Part shown: positions 54,736-64,000 of the stretch, one piece after another | Layout: every line of letters begins with the position of its first letter | Numbering within the stretch: position 1 is the stretch's first letter | Translations under genes and position numbers: made by a program | Notes under the pieces: model-generated | What the model was told of the DNA's origin: nothing | The model's database searches: none | Seen by the model: the letters and a program-made list of their open reading frames with translations, nothing else | Assembly: GCA_944472135.2 (NCBI GenBank) | Contig: OX235262.1 | Location: forward strand, 62,158,440 to 62,222,439 | Origin: Trichobilharzia regenti | Taxonomy: Eukaryota; Platyhelminthes; Trematoda; Strigeidida; Schistosomatidae | Length of the DNA: 64,000 bases | Direction of reading: 5' to 3'

Positions 54736-55894
54736 CTAATTTCTACAGGCAAATAAATTATGTGTTTAAGATGTGATATTTGACTTAGTAAGTCTTTTAT
54801 TGGTAGAATAAGACTAACCCATAAAAATAACGTGTACATGTGTTAACATACACATGAAAGCTTATTCTAAAAGGTCTAGGCTGAGCGATTTTGGTTACTC
54901 TTTCTTTAAGGTATTCATAGTATCGTAATGCCTATTGATCAGAACTAAGTACCAAAAGTTGTCAGAATATTTAAAATTTCAAATACTAGGTGAAAGTAAA
55001 CATTTATATTTCGTCTGAAATATACTCTAATTTATGGATGCCCATGCTGTTCACTGCAAAATGTCTGCATATTTTAATGTGCTAAATACAAAATGGCTGT
55101 ACTTTTTCTGATGACAGTTTTTTTTTCATTAGTCATAATGAAATGAAAATAATTAGTAGCTTTAGACAAACTTATACGACACAGTAACATCGTTCCCTAA
55201 CACAGTTAGTCACAGACAAAATCGATGGTGCCTATCGATTTTCATAAAAAGCTTTTATCTGTATAGCCAAGAGAAAATGAGGAAAATTGGCCTAGTGACC
55301 TAATGCTGTATGACTGGACATCTAAGCACATAAAACTAAGCTTGTGTGTTGAACAAACAAAAATGTGCATACATTTATGTGCCTAAAGTGGTGGGAAAGA
55401 TGCCTGTAAATGAACCAATCAGAAATTCAAATGATGAATGGTCAAATCTTGTGTTTGACGGTTGGGCAGGTCTGAAATAATAAAAAAAAGTCTCAGTGAA
55501 AAAACAAAATTACACCACAGCCTGATACAGTTAGTTATTCGTGAATGTGTATTTTTATAGAATACGGTGAAATCTATGGAATGGTGTAAAGACAAATAGT
55601 CTATTTAATATTACACATCAGGTTTTTATTCGAAATAAATTAGGAAGGAAGACGTGAACATAATTAAAACAAAACATACTTCAATACATACTTTAATTTT
55701 AATCAAAAGATTTTTAAGTGTGAACGGAAATCACAGTAGAAGTTTCCCAGTCGTGAATAAATTTCCGCTTTCATTCAGTTTCTGGTGAGTATTTTGATGA
55801 CAATTAGAATCAAAGCTTTTTCTAATATAATTATTTCAGTAGTATTTATTTAATTCATTTCATTTTTCATTTTCTTTGCGTGTGGAAAATAAAC
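54736..55894. other. No recognisable gene
   Basis: AT-rich sequence; nothing supportable was seen. Confidence 0.35.
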
Positions 55895-56098
55895 CTGCAA
55901 GCTTGAGCTGTGATGTTTTAGTAGTAGTGATGTTTCTCTTTGTTTAGCGGGATGGATTTGCTAGTCTTACGCACAGCACTCCATCTCTATCAGACTTACT
56001 CCCGGTTGGGCAAGGTTCAAGAGTGCGTCAGCCGCAGATTCCATCCGGACTCTGTGCATAGTTGGTGAGCATTCTAAGCTGAATTACCGGTAGTGTAG
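55895..56098 (-). mobile_element. SINE family E, decayed copy
   Basis: Minus strand: decayed head (GTCCGGATGGAATCTGCGGC), GCTAGCAAATCC-type word and a body related to the neighbouring better copy at 56110-56349. Confidence 0.6.
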
Positions 56099-56109
56099 TG
56101 TTGATTTAT

Positions 56110-56349
56110 TTTATGTTTATCCTCTTCACGTTCCCCGGTGGAACATAGGGCTTCAAGCTAGTGGCTTGAAGTTTCTGCAGCAGTCTTTTATTTTACAGGA
56201 TAAGATTGCTAGCCTCATACCCAACCTTTCCTCTTTGCCAGCATTATTTCCAGCTTAGAGAGGTAAATAGTGCGTCGGCCGAGGATCGACCCCGGACCCT
56301 TGAATGGTCGGCGAGCGTTCTAACCGCTATGCCACCGACACGCCTGTGA
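56110..56349 (-). mobile_element. SINE family E, well preserved
   Basis: Minus strand: head GTCGGTGGCATAGCGGTTAG with B box GGGGTCGATCC, GGTATGAGGCTAGCAATC, tail CTTGAAGCCCTATGTTCCAC then GGAACGTGAAGAGGATAAAC. TGATTTAT occurs on both sides (56102-56109 and 56350-56357), a likely target duplication. Confidence 0.85.
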
Positions 56350-56617
56350 TGATTTATACACTCTTAAAACTATCTTTTCTCAGTTGGTATGAATTCTCCC
56401 CTAAGCTGCATTGTGTACGCAGACCAGAGAGTACCGGTCCAATGTATCTGTTTGTACTCAAAAAGACATAAGTATAAAATATTTTGAAAAAATTGGGAAT
56501 TTAAATTATTTTCTGTGTTCACTTGTAAGAATCCATTCAGAGCATATTGAAAAAAAATTTATTATTTGAAGATATTTTCAAGTATTAGTTTTGTAGGAAT
56601 TTTGTTGATTGCATGGA

Positions 56618-56795
56618 GGATTTCATTATGAGTTGACATCAGTTAAATAACCACTGGAAAACCTGGGAGTACTGGACAGTTGTTTCGTCCTAATTTGGGA
56701 CTCTTCAGCAGTACGTGCCCACCGAGGTTCGAATCTAGAGCCTTCTGGTTACAAGGCGAGCTCGTAGACCATTGAGTCACTGGGATTCGGTAATA
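56618..56795 (-). mobile_element. SINE-C with intact hammerhead
   Basis: Minus strand: tRNA-like head (AGTGACTCAATGGTCTACGA; B box region GATTCGAACCTCGG), then a hammerhead with intact core (56720-56663), and a 3' part CAGGTTTTCCAGTGGTTATT ending in TGATGTCAACTCATAATG. Other copies are at 51485, 52610 and 58530. Confidence 0.8.
56663..56720 (-). ncRNA. Hammerhead ribozyme with intact core (SINE-C)
   Basis: Stem I arms GTACTG/CAGTAC pair perfectly over 6 bp, with a further GGG/CCC beyond a small bulge. Core CTGAAGA fits the consensus CTGANGA. Stem II GTCC/GGAC, GAAA, short stem III (AC/GT around AACT), and triplet GTC. The predicted cut is between 56675 and 56674. Stem III is minimal, so monomer activity may be weak. 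Confidence 0.85.
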
Positions 56796-57104
56796 ATAAT
56801 TAATTAATTAAACATAGAACGACTTGTTTTATTACAAGGCATTTACTTCTTGCAAAAGGTCACCAAGTAGTATAATAACTGATAATACGTTACTTGAAGC
56901 AAAATTGTTCCATCTAAAGCATGCTGTACTACTCATTGAAGTTTTCTTCCATTAGCTTCAAAAAATGCGTAGCAGTGGGTTGAAAACTTCTTGAAAATGT
57001 TACGATTCATAAATCTCTCTAGATGATGAAAACAAAATGAAATGCAGTAAACATGACGCTGCATTTTTATGGATGAATTTAAGGAGATTTAAGCGGACCA
57101 CCAA

Positions 57105-57212
57105 TAAGTGATGGCTAACGGTGGAAATCGGGATTCGCATTTCGTCCTATTTAGGACTCGTTGGCTGGCTATACCCACATCCCCACTGAGTGATGGTTTT
57201 CTAACTGGTACT
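57105..57212 (-). mobile_element. SINE-B 3' half with decayed hammerhead
   Basis: Minus strand: CCAACGA in place of the core (two changes), intact stem II GTCC/GGAC around TAAATA, GAAA, ATGC, then TTTCCACCGTTAGCCATC. It is directly followed by a SINE-B head on the opposite strand. Confidence 0.7.
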
Positions 57213-57365
57213 TCAGTGACCTAGCGGGGCAGGGTTTGAAGTGATGGTTGTTGGTAGGTTCGAGTCTGAGTAAGAAAGGTATAACTTACTAGGAATGGTG
57301 GTAAATGCACCTTAGAAATCCCAGCTAGGATAAATGGACATTCTGAATTCTTCTGCTGGCCGCAG
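57213..57365 (+). mobile_element. SINE-B tRNA-like head, decayed, plus strand
   Basis: A decayed A box (GTGACCTAGCGGGG), B box GGTTCGAGTCT at 57281, then a linker and a remnant AAATGCACCTTAGAAATCCC. That remnant is the ribozyme 3' side without its core. Confidence 0.5.
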
Positions 57366-58529
57366 TCAGTAGAATACGATTATGGTAATCCTACTGAATG
57401 AATCAGTAGGAGATACAGTGTAACTTATACAACTGCGTCTGTCAAAGGTGAAATATTCCTATAGTAACAGAATGCAATTTTGCATACCTCAGAGGTAACA
57501 GGAATTTTGACATCTAAACACTGAAAGCAGCATAAATATGAAACGAGTATATTTATTCTCTTATTTAACATTTGTTCACATAACTCTTTTAAAGTTGTAA
57601 TAGTTCATATAGTATCAAAAAAGAAATTATGATGAAAAGTAGAACAAGTGTGACTGTGAAAATATAATTATACTGCATTATTCCCTTGGGTCCAAGTGGA
57701 ATATAGGTCCTCAAAAAGCACATCTTCATTTCATCTTATTCTATCAAGTCTTTTCCAGCTGTCTTCACGATATCCTGTAAGCTTTCGCTTTCTCCCCATA
57801 CTATCTTCCCTTTTTTTCCTATTCGCGTTTGAAGCCAATTTTCTGTGTAATCGCAGTGGCAATAAAATAACGAGAAGGACCAGCTGCATACTTATTTAAA
57901 AGGATAAGCCATTGATGATCTGGAAAGAAAGCTGAAAAGCCTCTTCAATACTTCTTAGTTTTCAGTGATTTTCTACTACTAAAAATAACTTTAGTCTAAA
58001 GGAACCTTTCACACGTGAATGTATTTCTACAGGTATAACTTTCATCTTGAATACCAATTAGGCGCTGATTTCTTTTTCCAAGTACATAATAAGAAAATTT
58101 GAAACAAACCAGATTTCTCCATCTTTCATAATTGTTTAAAAAAATGGAATAAATTCTACAAAATGTTAATCAACAGATTGTTTAAATCTCTTTCGCTTCA
58201 TTGAAAGCAAATTCGTTTAAATTGTATCTTTTAGAATATGCGAGAACGGAAGATAGAAACGTGCTATTTTTGTACAAATGTTAATATTTTTAATTTTCAG
58301 TAGTTTAACAACATTCCATTTCCCTCTGTCAGGTGTTTTGTTGACTGTTTCTTTTTATGCATATGCAGAAATATTTCTGGACATATGGTGGAATATTTTC
58401 ATTTGTCTTGTTTTTTTGCAGTTGAAGAATCGTAATTTTTCGTTCTTTAGTTGAAACTGTTTTGTTTTATACAGTCACTACACTAAAAGTGCATATTTCA
58501 CTAAAGTTTAACAATACGGAAATGCCCTT

Positions 58530-58690
58530 CAAATCTTAAGAGATCAGATCGCCTTGTAGCCAGAAGGTCCTTGGATTGATCCTCTTTGAGCGCGTATTAT
58601 GAAGAGTCCCAAACTGGGACGAAACAGCTGTCCAGTAATCCCAGGTTTTCCAGTGGTTCTCTAACCAATGTTAGCTCATGATGATATCCT
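58530..58690 (+). mobile_element. SINE-C with nearly intact hammerhead
   Basis: Plus strand: ATGAAGA (C3 changed to A at 58599), GTCCC...GGGAC stem II, GAAA, palindromic stem III ACAGCTGT, GTC, CAGTAATCCC, then CAGGTTTTCCAGTGGTTCTC. A single core change separates it from the consensus. A very decayed relative may lie at 58740-58900 on the minus strand. Confidence 0.7.
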
Positions 58691-58900
58691 CCAACCAATC
58701 AAACAAAGCTCCTACAAACCGATACTTCCGTGTATATTTCATTAGGTATTGACACCAGATCGAAAATTATTGAAAACCAATAGAATACTGAATATTTGTC
58801 TCATATTAGCTGGGAATTTTTCGGAAGTGAGCTGCCATCACCAAGCTAAGTGCCAAGTACACAATTCGCATGTTACGAGTGGAGCATACGATTCATTAAC

Positions 58901-60030
58901 CAGTGAACTAGATTGTAATGCCTTATAAGTCTTGGTTTCTGTCAGTTCTCTATAAACTGACACCAACACAAAATAAATAGGTGACTACATATTCTCACAC
59001 CTGACTTGATGGACATTACTCGTACTGTCTTCTCCCTCAGAAATGGAGGAGTATTGGATTATCTAAAAGATTTTGTATCACGCTGATACACTTGTATTAA
59101 GTCTTAAACTAGAATGAAATCCCTGTTATTTACCGCTTGGTTTTTGTAGTACTTATAGCTCATTTTCATTTATGACAGAAATCAATCAAACATTTGAATA
59201 TAGGATGGTTGAGTAGACGAATTGTTTGATCATTAATAGGAAGATTCAACATGTGAATGAATATATTTGGATTGTCGGACTCTGGTTTCGTAATGGCTAA
59301 TAATTTACGAAATAATATATGCACAACCTAATAGATAATTGACACTTCTGAAGGAATTAAGGTTAAAATATTCTGATTTGAAAGAAGCACTTAACTGTGG
59401 GGTGTGTTGACAGAGTCCGAGGATAAAGTACACTCATGCTAACTACTTATGAAATAATGAGTAGTACTTGACATCATTATCTGAGATTATTCATGTAGAA
59501 TTAATAACAACTAACCAAACATCGTATATTATAAAAATCAAACTTAGTCCACGCTCTGGTAATTTTATATAAATGTACATACACTAGATTAACCGGTATA
59601 AATTCTCTTGAATGTGATCATTAAAACTGCCAGAACCCGAAACAACAACCACCTATAATTGCCCTTTTTTGTATATGATTGCTTATGTCAGAGAAAAATA
59701 TCTTCTTAGTCTTAAGAGCTTATTTTTTTCTGCATTCTGAATTCAAAATTTCCAACTGAAATCTTGTTGAATACTTCTTAGCATTGTTTAATTGTAAAAA
59801 TGCTTCCATAGACTAAGAATTATTCGGGCTATCACCTCGTGCAATATTACACATTTGTTATCCCTTGATAATGAAACGATTGACTTGAATCATACTGCTA
59901 CTAAAATTAAAGGGCACTGCCTTGCTAAGGTGGAATAAACCAATGGAGAAAATTAGCAGGAAACCTGAAACCCTGAATACCTCCTCCAAATAGTCAAAAA
60001 TTTCATATTAAAATCTTATTTATCATCACC
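58901..60030. other. No recognisable gene
   Basis: AT-rich sequence; nothing supportable was seen. Confidence 0.35.
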
Positions 60031-60042
60031 AAAAGCAAAACT

Positions 60043-60265
60043 GCGTCTGTGATATAGCAGTTAGGACGCTCGCCAACCATGCATATGGTCCGGGTTCGAT
60101 ACCTGGCCGACACACTCCTCTACCTGCTAAACCAGATATGATGCTGTTAAAGAGGGACGGTTGGGCATGAGGCTAGCAACCCATCCTGTAAAATAAACAC
60201 TGCTTCAGAAACTTCAAGTCACTAGCTTGGAACCCTATGTTCCACTGGGGAACGTGAAGGAAAGA
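60043..60265 (+). mobile_element. SINE family E with 12-bp target duplication
   Basis: Head GTCTGTGATATAGCAGTTAG, B box GGGTTCGATACC, GGGCATGAGGCTAGCAACCC, tail CTATGTTCCACTGGGGAACG with TGAAGGAAAG. AAAAGCAAAACT flanks it on both sides (60031-60042 and 60266-60277). The exact long duplication shows retroposition by a LINE-type mechanism. Confidence 0.92.
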
Positions 60266-60379
60266 AAAAGCAAAACTATTACATCACAATGCAGTCAGTT
60301 GTTCTTTCGAAATGAAACTTTATAGCAATTTCAATTGACATCCTAACATTTTATGATATAAATATTTTTGTAGCATTAA

Positions 60380-60790
60380 AATTCACAATTCGCAGTTTTC
60401 AAGTCGAGTTAAAATTTCACTGCAGTTTCCCTTGGAGACCTAAATTATTCAGATTAAAATATGTGATCTTCTTGGTACAATGGATGGTAATTAAGAAAAT
60501 AAGCATAAATGCGTAAAACTATGTGCTATCGATTGACTGAAATGACCAGTTGCATGGCAGCCAGCAGTGCTTGGTAGCTAGGTCAAAGTGGTTTAAACAC
60601 TTAGCGGCCGTTACACTAGTTTAGGGCTGAGCTCATCAGCTCAGACCACCAGATTTCTAGCCGAAATTGGCGAATGAGGCTGACAGGTGTTTAGATCAAT
60701 TCAACCTAGCTATCAAGCACTCCTGGTTGATGTTGGTTTTATGCAAATACTCAGGTCAATCAATGCGTAACAGAGAGTTTTTAACATGCT
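60380..60790 (+). repeat. Unclassified ~400-bp interspersed repeat, copy 2
   Basis: Parallel to 40370-40790; see that entry. It contains a 7-bp hairpin (CTGAGCT/AGCTCAG, 60627-60644) not shared with copy 1. Confidence 0.5.
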
Positions 60791-61639
60791 ACTTTGAATT
60801 TTAGCCCGGTTGTTTGTGCAATTAAATTAGTAATAGTTTGATGTTGTTTTTTTGTATACTTTCTGCCAAATACCTTCGTTGAATATAACTCCCTGATTAT
60901 TTCATTTGGACAGCGAGGCGTCATGGAACGTTTACTGTTGACGGTGTACTCCTAACCCTGAACTGTGAATTAGGAGTTTTTAGAAGTACATTTGTCCTTC
61001 ACTAAAGTGCTTTCTCAAACGTGATATGAAATATTTGATCTCTACATTTTTCGAAAGACGTCCTCTCGAAGCTCGCTACCATGACGACAGTTTCGCTATG
61101 GTCTTCTTCTGGTTGATATCCAATTTTCATGAAATATTCTACTTTTGAAGATGAATCAAGTCATACCACCGATCACATTAAATGTATTTATGAATGCAGC
61201 TGTTGTAAAGTACACTACCGGATTAGATTTGACTAGATGCATCAAATGGATGCAGACAAAGGTGCAACTTTCAAAATATTTCAATGCATTCACGTGAAAA
61301 ACATATTGCCAGTAAATTATGTACAAAACTACAATAGGTTGATAATAAGTCACTATTGTTTTAAAATAATTTAGATCATAAAAATTGTAAAAAATACTGT
61401 TAGATACCCTCACTGAAAAAATATCACAAGACTTGATCGTCATCATCCAAAGAGTTTGTTTATCTCCTGTTAGAAAAACAACTGTTTGATGGTTCGATTT
61501 ACAAAAATATGATTTTGATTAATTATCTTCGAAGTGTTTATCAGTAAACAAATTAGGTTACAAACTTGCTGATGTAACTTCTTACCCCACATCATTGTGT
61601 ACACTATGATATAAAATGTGAACTAATCATTTTATTTAA

Positions 61640-61945
61640 TGGTCTCTAGGATATTTTTAATTGGACACTAGTCAATAACTAGTGTAATGTGAGTGTGTCT
61701 AGTCCTATCTCTGGTGCAGACTGAATTCCGTCAGTCAAGTTTGCAATGTGGCCGCCATACCACTAGGTGGCTCGCGATCACGGCGTAATTTGAAATGTTG
61801 GCATTAGATGGTTTAAAGCAATCGGTTAATTAACACTCATAAGCAAAGCGTATCTGCAACCTTGAGGGGTTCATGTCACTTCTGAGATTCAGAACCACGT
61901 TACCCAGTGCTGCAGTCAAACAAGTTACCTCTGATCTAATCAGGT
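61640..61945 (-). mobile_element. Hammerhead-bearing SINE, family D, alternative order
   Basis: Read on the minus strand: tRNA-like head (decayed B box near 61890), then a hammerhead remnant at about 61845-61815 (TTGCTTATGAGTG; core G5 changed, GAAA lost), CCGATTGCTTTAAACCATCT, then the tail module (CACTAGTTATTGACTAGTGT, AAAATATCC). Here the tail module is downstream of the ribozyme; in the copies at 32 and 36 kb it is upstream of the head. Confidence 0.75.
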
Positions 61946-62300
61946 TTCTAAGATAATTTAATTCTCCTGGTCGGTTTTTAATTTCTCCAGTTTACCATAG
62001 TGATGATATAGCTTCATTTTATTTTAAATAAAAATATGATTTAAAGAGCAGCTGTTTGTTTATTCGTGAAGACAAAAGTTTGTTACATCAACGGAAAGTA
62101 TTTCCGATATGTTGTTTTCCAGACATCTGTCTGAATGTCTGACTTTATTAAATAAGATATGAAATAGAAAAATTTGTGTTATGAGACTTATATGAAAAGC
62201 TTTTTCCTGCTAATTTATTACTCCATAAAATAAGTAGTATATGTCTATATTGTAATAGATTAGGTTAGGTAATAAATTATAAGATTGTGTAGAACACTTG

Positions 62301-62496
62301 TGCGTAGGTGGCACAGTGGTTAGGACTCTCGCCAACCATGTACATGGTCCGAGGTTCGATCCTCCGCCGACGCACACCTGATATCTATGGTCGGCCTGCG
62401 AAATTTGGGCTACCGATATCCACGCTGAAAATCCCATACTTGTACCAAAAATACGGTGTGGAATCAAACTGTAAACAAAATAAATAAAAAATAAAC
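62301..62496 (+). mobile_element. tRNA-derived SINE, family A
   Basis: Head GTAGGTGGCACAGTGGTTAG, B box GAGGTTCGATCC, body GATATCTATGGTCGGCCTGC, GGGCTACCGATATCCACGC, tail GTGTGGAATCAAACTGTAAA followed by AATAAATAAAAAATAAA. The best preserved of the three family A copies. Confidence 0.85.
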
Positions 62497-62569
62497 GATG
62501 AGGAGAAAAACTGGTAAATTATTATTTTTCAAGTGAAATTTTTTCATTTTATGCATTCCAAGTGCGACG

Positions 62570-62728
62570 CGATGTCTATGAGTTTCGAAGTGTTGTATTT
62601 ACGAGACAGGTTTGACTTACTTCTTGCTGGAAAACTGAGCAAAGTTTAGGAATGCATCGACTGAGAGTCGAACCCGATAACTTCAGTAGTTGGTGAACAC
62701 CTCTCTATTGAACCGCCGACTTACATTG
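62570..62728 (-). mobile_element. tRNA-like SINE head, separate family
   Basis: Minus strand: GTCGGCGGTTCAATAGAGAG as A-box region and GGGTTCGACTCTC as B box. The body that follows (AGTCGATGCATTCC onward) matches none of the other families here. Single copy, so the family assignment is tentative. Confidence 0.45.
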
Positions 62729-62929
62729 AGACATTATGCTACAGTTCTTTTGGTAAATAAAGTTGCGTGAGCCAGTGAAATTGGTTTTATATTCTAAGAT
62801 TTTACTATAAAGTACTATAGTTATTTGATTTTCATTAAACCTTGATTTTCCCGTCGACAGAGTGAACCGAAATGTCTCACCTTTTCTAACATTTCGGCTC
62901 CCAGTAAGAAGACTCCAGTGTTGTCTGAA

Positions 62930-62973
62930 GACTAACTTGAAGTCAGCGTCCACTAAATTCCTTCAAGTTAGTC
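62930..62973. repeat. 13-bp perfect hairpin
   Basis: GACTAACTTGAAG (62930-62942) and CTTCAAGTTAGTC (62961-62973) pair fully around an 18-base loop. No U run follows, so it is not a terminator; function unknown. Confidence 0.7.
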
Positions 62974-63104
62974 CTCCGAAATCCTCGACGTGATTGTACC
63001 AGGGGTTCCAAACGTCAACAGAGGCAGGACACTGCTGTCCAGTCAGTCTAAAGAACATCAAAACAGTTAAAAACAAATATTAATTGACACCTATTTCAAA
63101 AGAT

Positions 63105-63255
63105 GGCTGTCGTGGCTCAGGGGATCTAGTGGATAACGCTTTGGCGTCTTCAGTGATGGCTAGTGTGTTCGAGTCTCAGTTGAAACATCATCACTCATTG
63201 GGGATTGAAGGCAAACTAAGCTGAAGAGATGTGCATCTTAGATTTCCCTGTTAGT
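63105..63255 (+). mobile_element. SINE-B with the ribozyme core excised
   Basis: A tRNA-like head (GGATCTAGTGGATAACGC; decayed B box TGTTCGAGTCT) and CATCATCACTCATTGGGGAT linker. Then CTGAAGAG runs straight into ATGTGCATC and TTAGATTTCC. Compared with 32583-32635, the stem II strand and its GAA are missing by a clean deletion. Confidence 0.65.
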
Positions 63256-64000
63256 TCGCAATCCACAAAATTACTTTATATCATACATCTTGTATTTCTG
63301 TGTATGTAAGAACGGTTTACAGTATTTAATGAATCAAGGCTATTTATACCGTGAAGATAGATAGAATAATCCTTTCTAATAATTATTTGTTTTCATCCTA
63401 TCGATAATATCTTTGAACCGGTTGCTAACTCATTCTTTTTAGTAGATGAATATGGAGTAATTGACTTGCAATTGGTTACCAATTGTATTACGTTGTCATT
63501 TCATATCAGTGTGCTGCTTGAAGAATAAAGTCACTTATTATAGGCTATTTGATATACAATTCACTGTTCATGAGAATAATACAGAGGATATAGTCGCCCG
63601 CTTAGTATTCCCTTATCCCATCATCAAAACATTCATTCACGGATGAGTTAGACCAGAAACAACAACTTTAAAATATGACAACTGGGTGTATTCGTTCACT
63701 GCCCTTGTTCATTATTCTATTTTCAATAGATTGATGAAATGCATTCAGAAGTACACGAATTTTCACACTATTATACGCAGATCCTTTGCATTACATACTG
63801 AATAATCTCAGAGGCGATGATCAGTATTGCTACAGCTGTATGAGGCAGTGTGGTTTTAGCAAAATTGTTAATATATCTAATTGACAAAAACCACCAGCCA
63901 ACAAAGTCAAATTTTAGAGTTGACAATAAACGTTGATTTTGTGTGTTGGAAATGCTGAATTTAAAGGCTGGATGAAAATCAGATCGCTACCTTACTGACA
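63256..64000. other. No recognisable gene
   Basis: AT-rich sequence; the 61-codon frame at 63461-63646 has no recognisable feature. Confidence 0.35.

Noticed and set aside
60627..60644. Hairpin CTGAGCT/AGCTCAG whose reverse strand contains CTGATGAG
   Set aside because: No GAAA strand, stem III or cleavage triplet follows, so it is not a hammerhead.

Overview
The window looks like a repeat-dense, AT-rich, intron-like or intergenic stretch of a digenean trematode genome, most probably a schistosomatid (Schistosoma or Trichobilharzia type). This rests on the repeat families, recognised by eye: RTE-type and CR1-type LINEs with trematode-style reverse transcriptases, Penelope-like elements (PLEs) with GIY-YIG endonucleases, a BEL/Pao LTR element, and several tRNA-derived SINEs. 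Three of the SINE families carry hammerhead ribozymes, as the schistosome Sm-alpha SINE does. No complete host gene was found. The best host-coding candidate is a short exon-like stretch near 5.3-5.7 kb on the minus strand, and it is weak.

Layout. 1-3.2 kb has no recognisable gene. At 3.2-4.0 kb a CR1-like RT fragment is cut by a solo LTR. At 5.3-7.3 kb there are candidate exons, a GC-richer island and one unrecognised ORF. At 7.8-11.8 kb lies a complete but non-autonomous BEL/Pao LTR element on the minus strand: two LTRs, a 5-bp target duplication, one intact 651-codon gag-type ORF, a ~190-bp tandem array, and no RT or integrase. At 12.2-15.7 kb there are unrecognised repeats, then SINEs. 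At 19-24 kb there are PLE remnants, one with inverted terminal copies and a probable solo LTR nested in it. At 25-46 kb there are scattered RTE, PLE and CR1 remnants and SINEs, including a SINE-in-SINE insertion. At 48.2-50.6 kb lies the best preserved LINE, a 5'-truncated CR1-like element with one frameshift, bounded by 49-bp direct repeats. At 51-63.3 kb there are mostly SINEs.

The coding capacity is almost entirely reverse transcriptases, endonucleases and a gag of retroelements, nearly all broken. The non-autonomous elements appear tied to the autonomous ones: one SINE family ends in a tail resembling the RTE 3' end, and the gag-only LTR element would need polymerase and integrase from a relative.

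The most notable feature is a set of hammerhead ribozymes inside SINEs. One (32106-32150, minus) has an intact core and perfectly paired stems. Its family occurs here in two circularly permuted arrangements, as expected of tandem or circular RNA intermediates (retrozyme-like). All family assignments are by eye; no searches were run.
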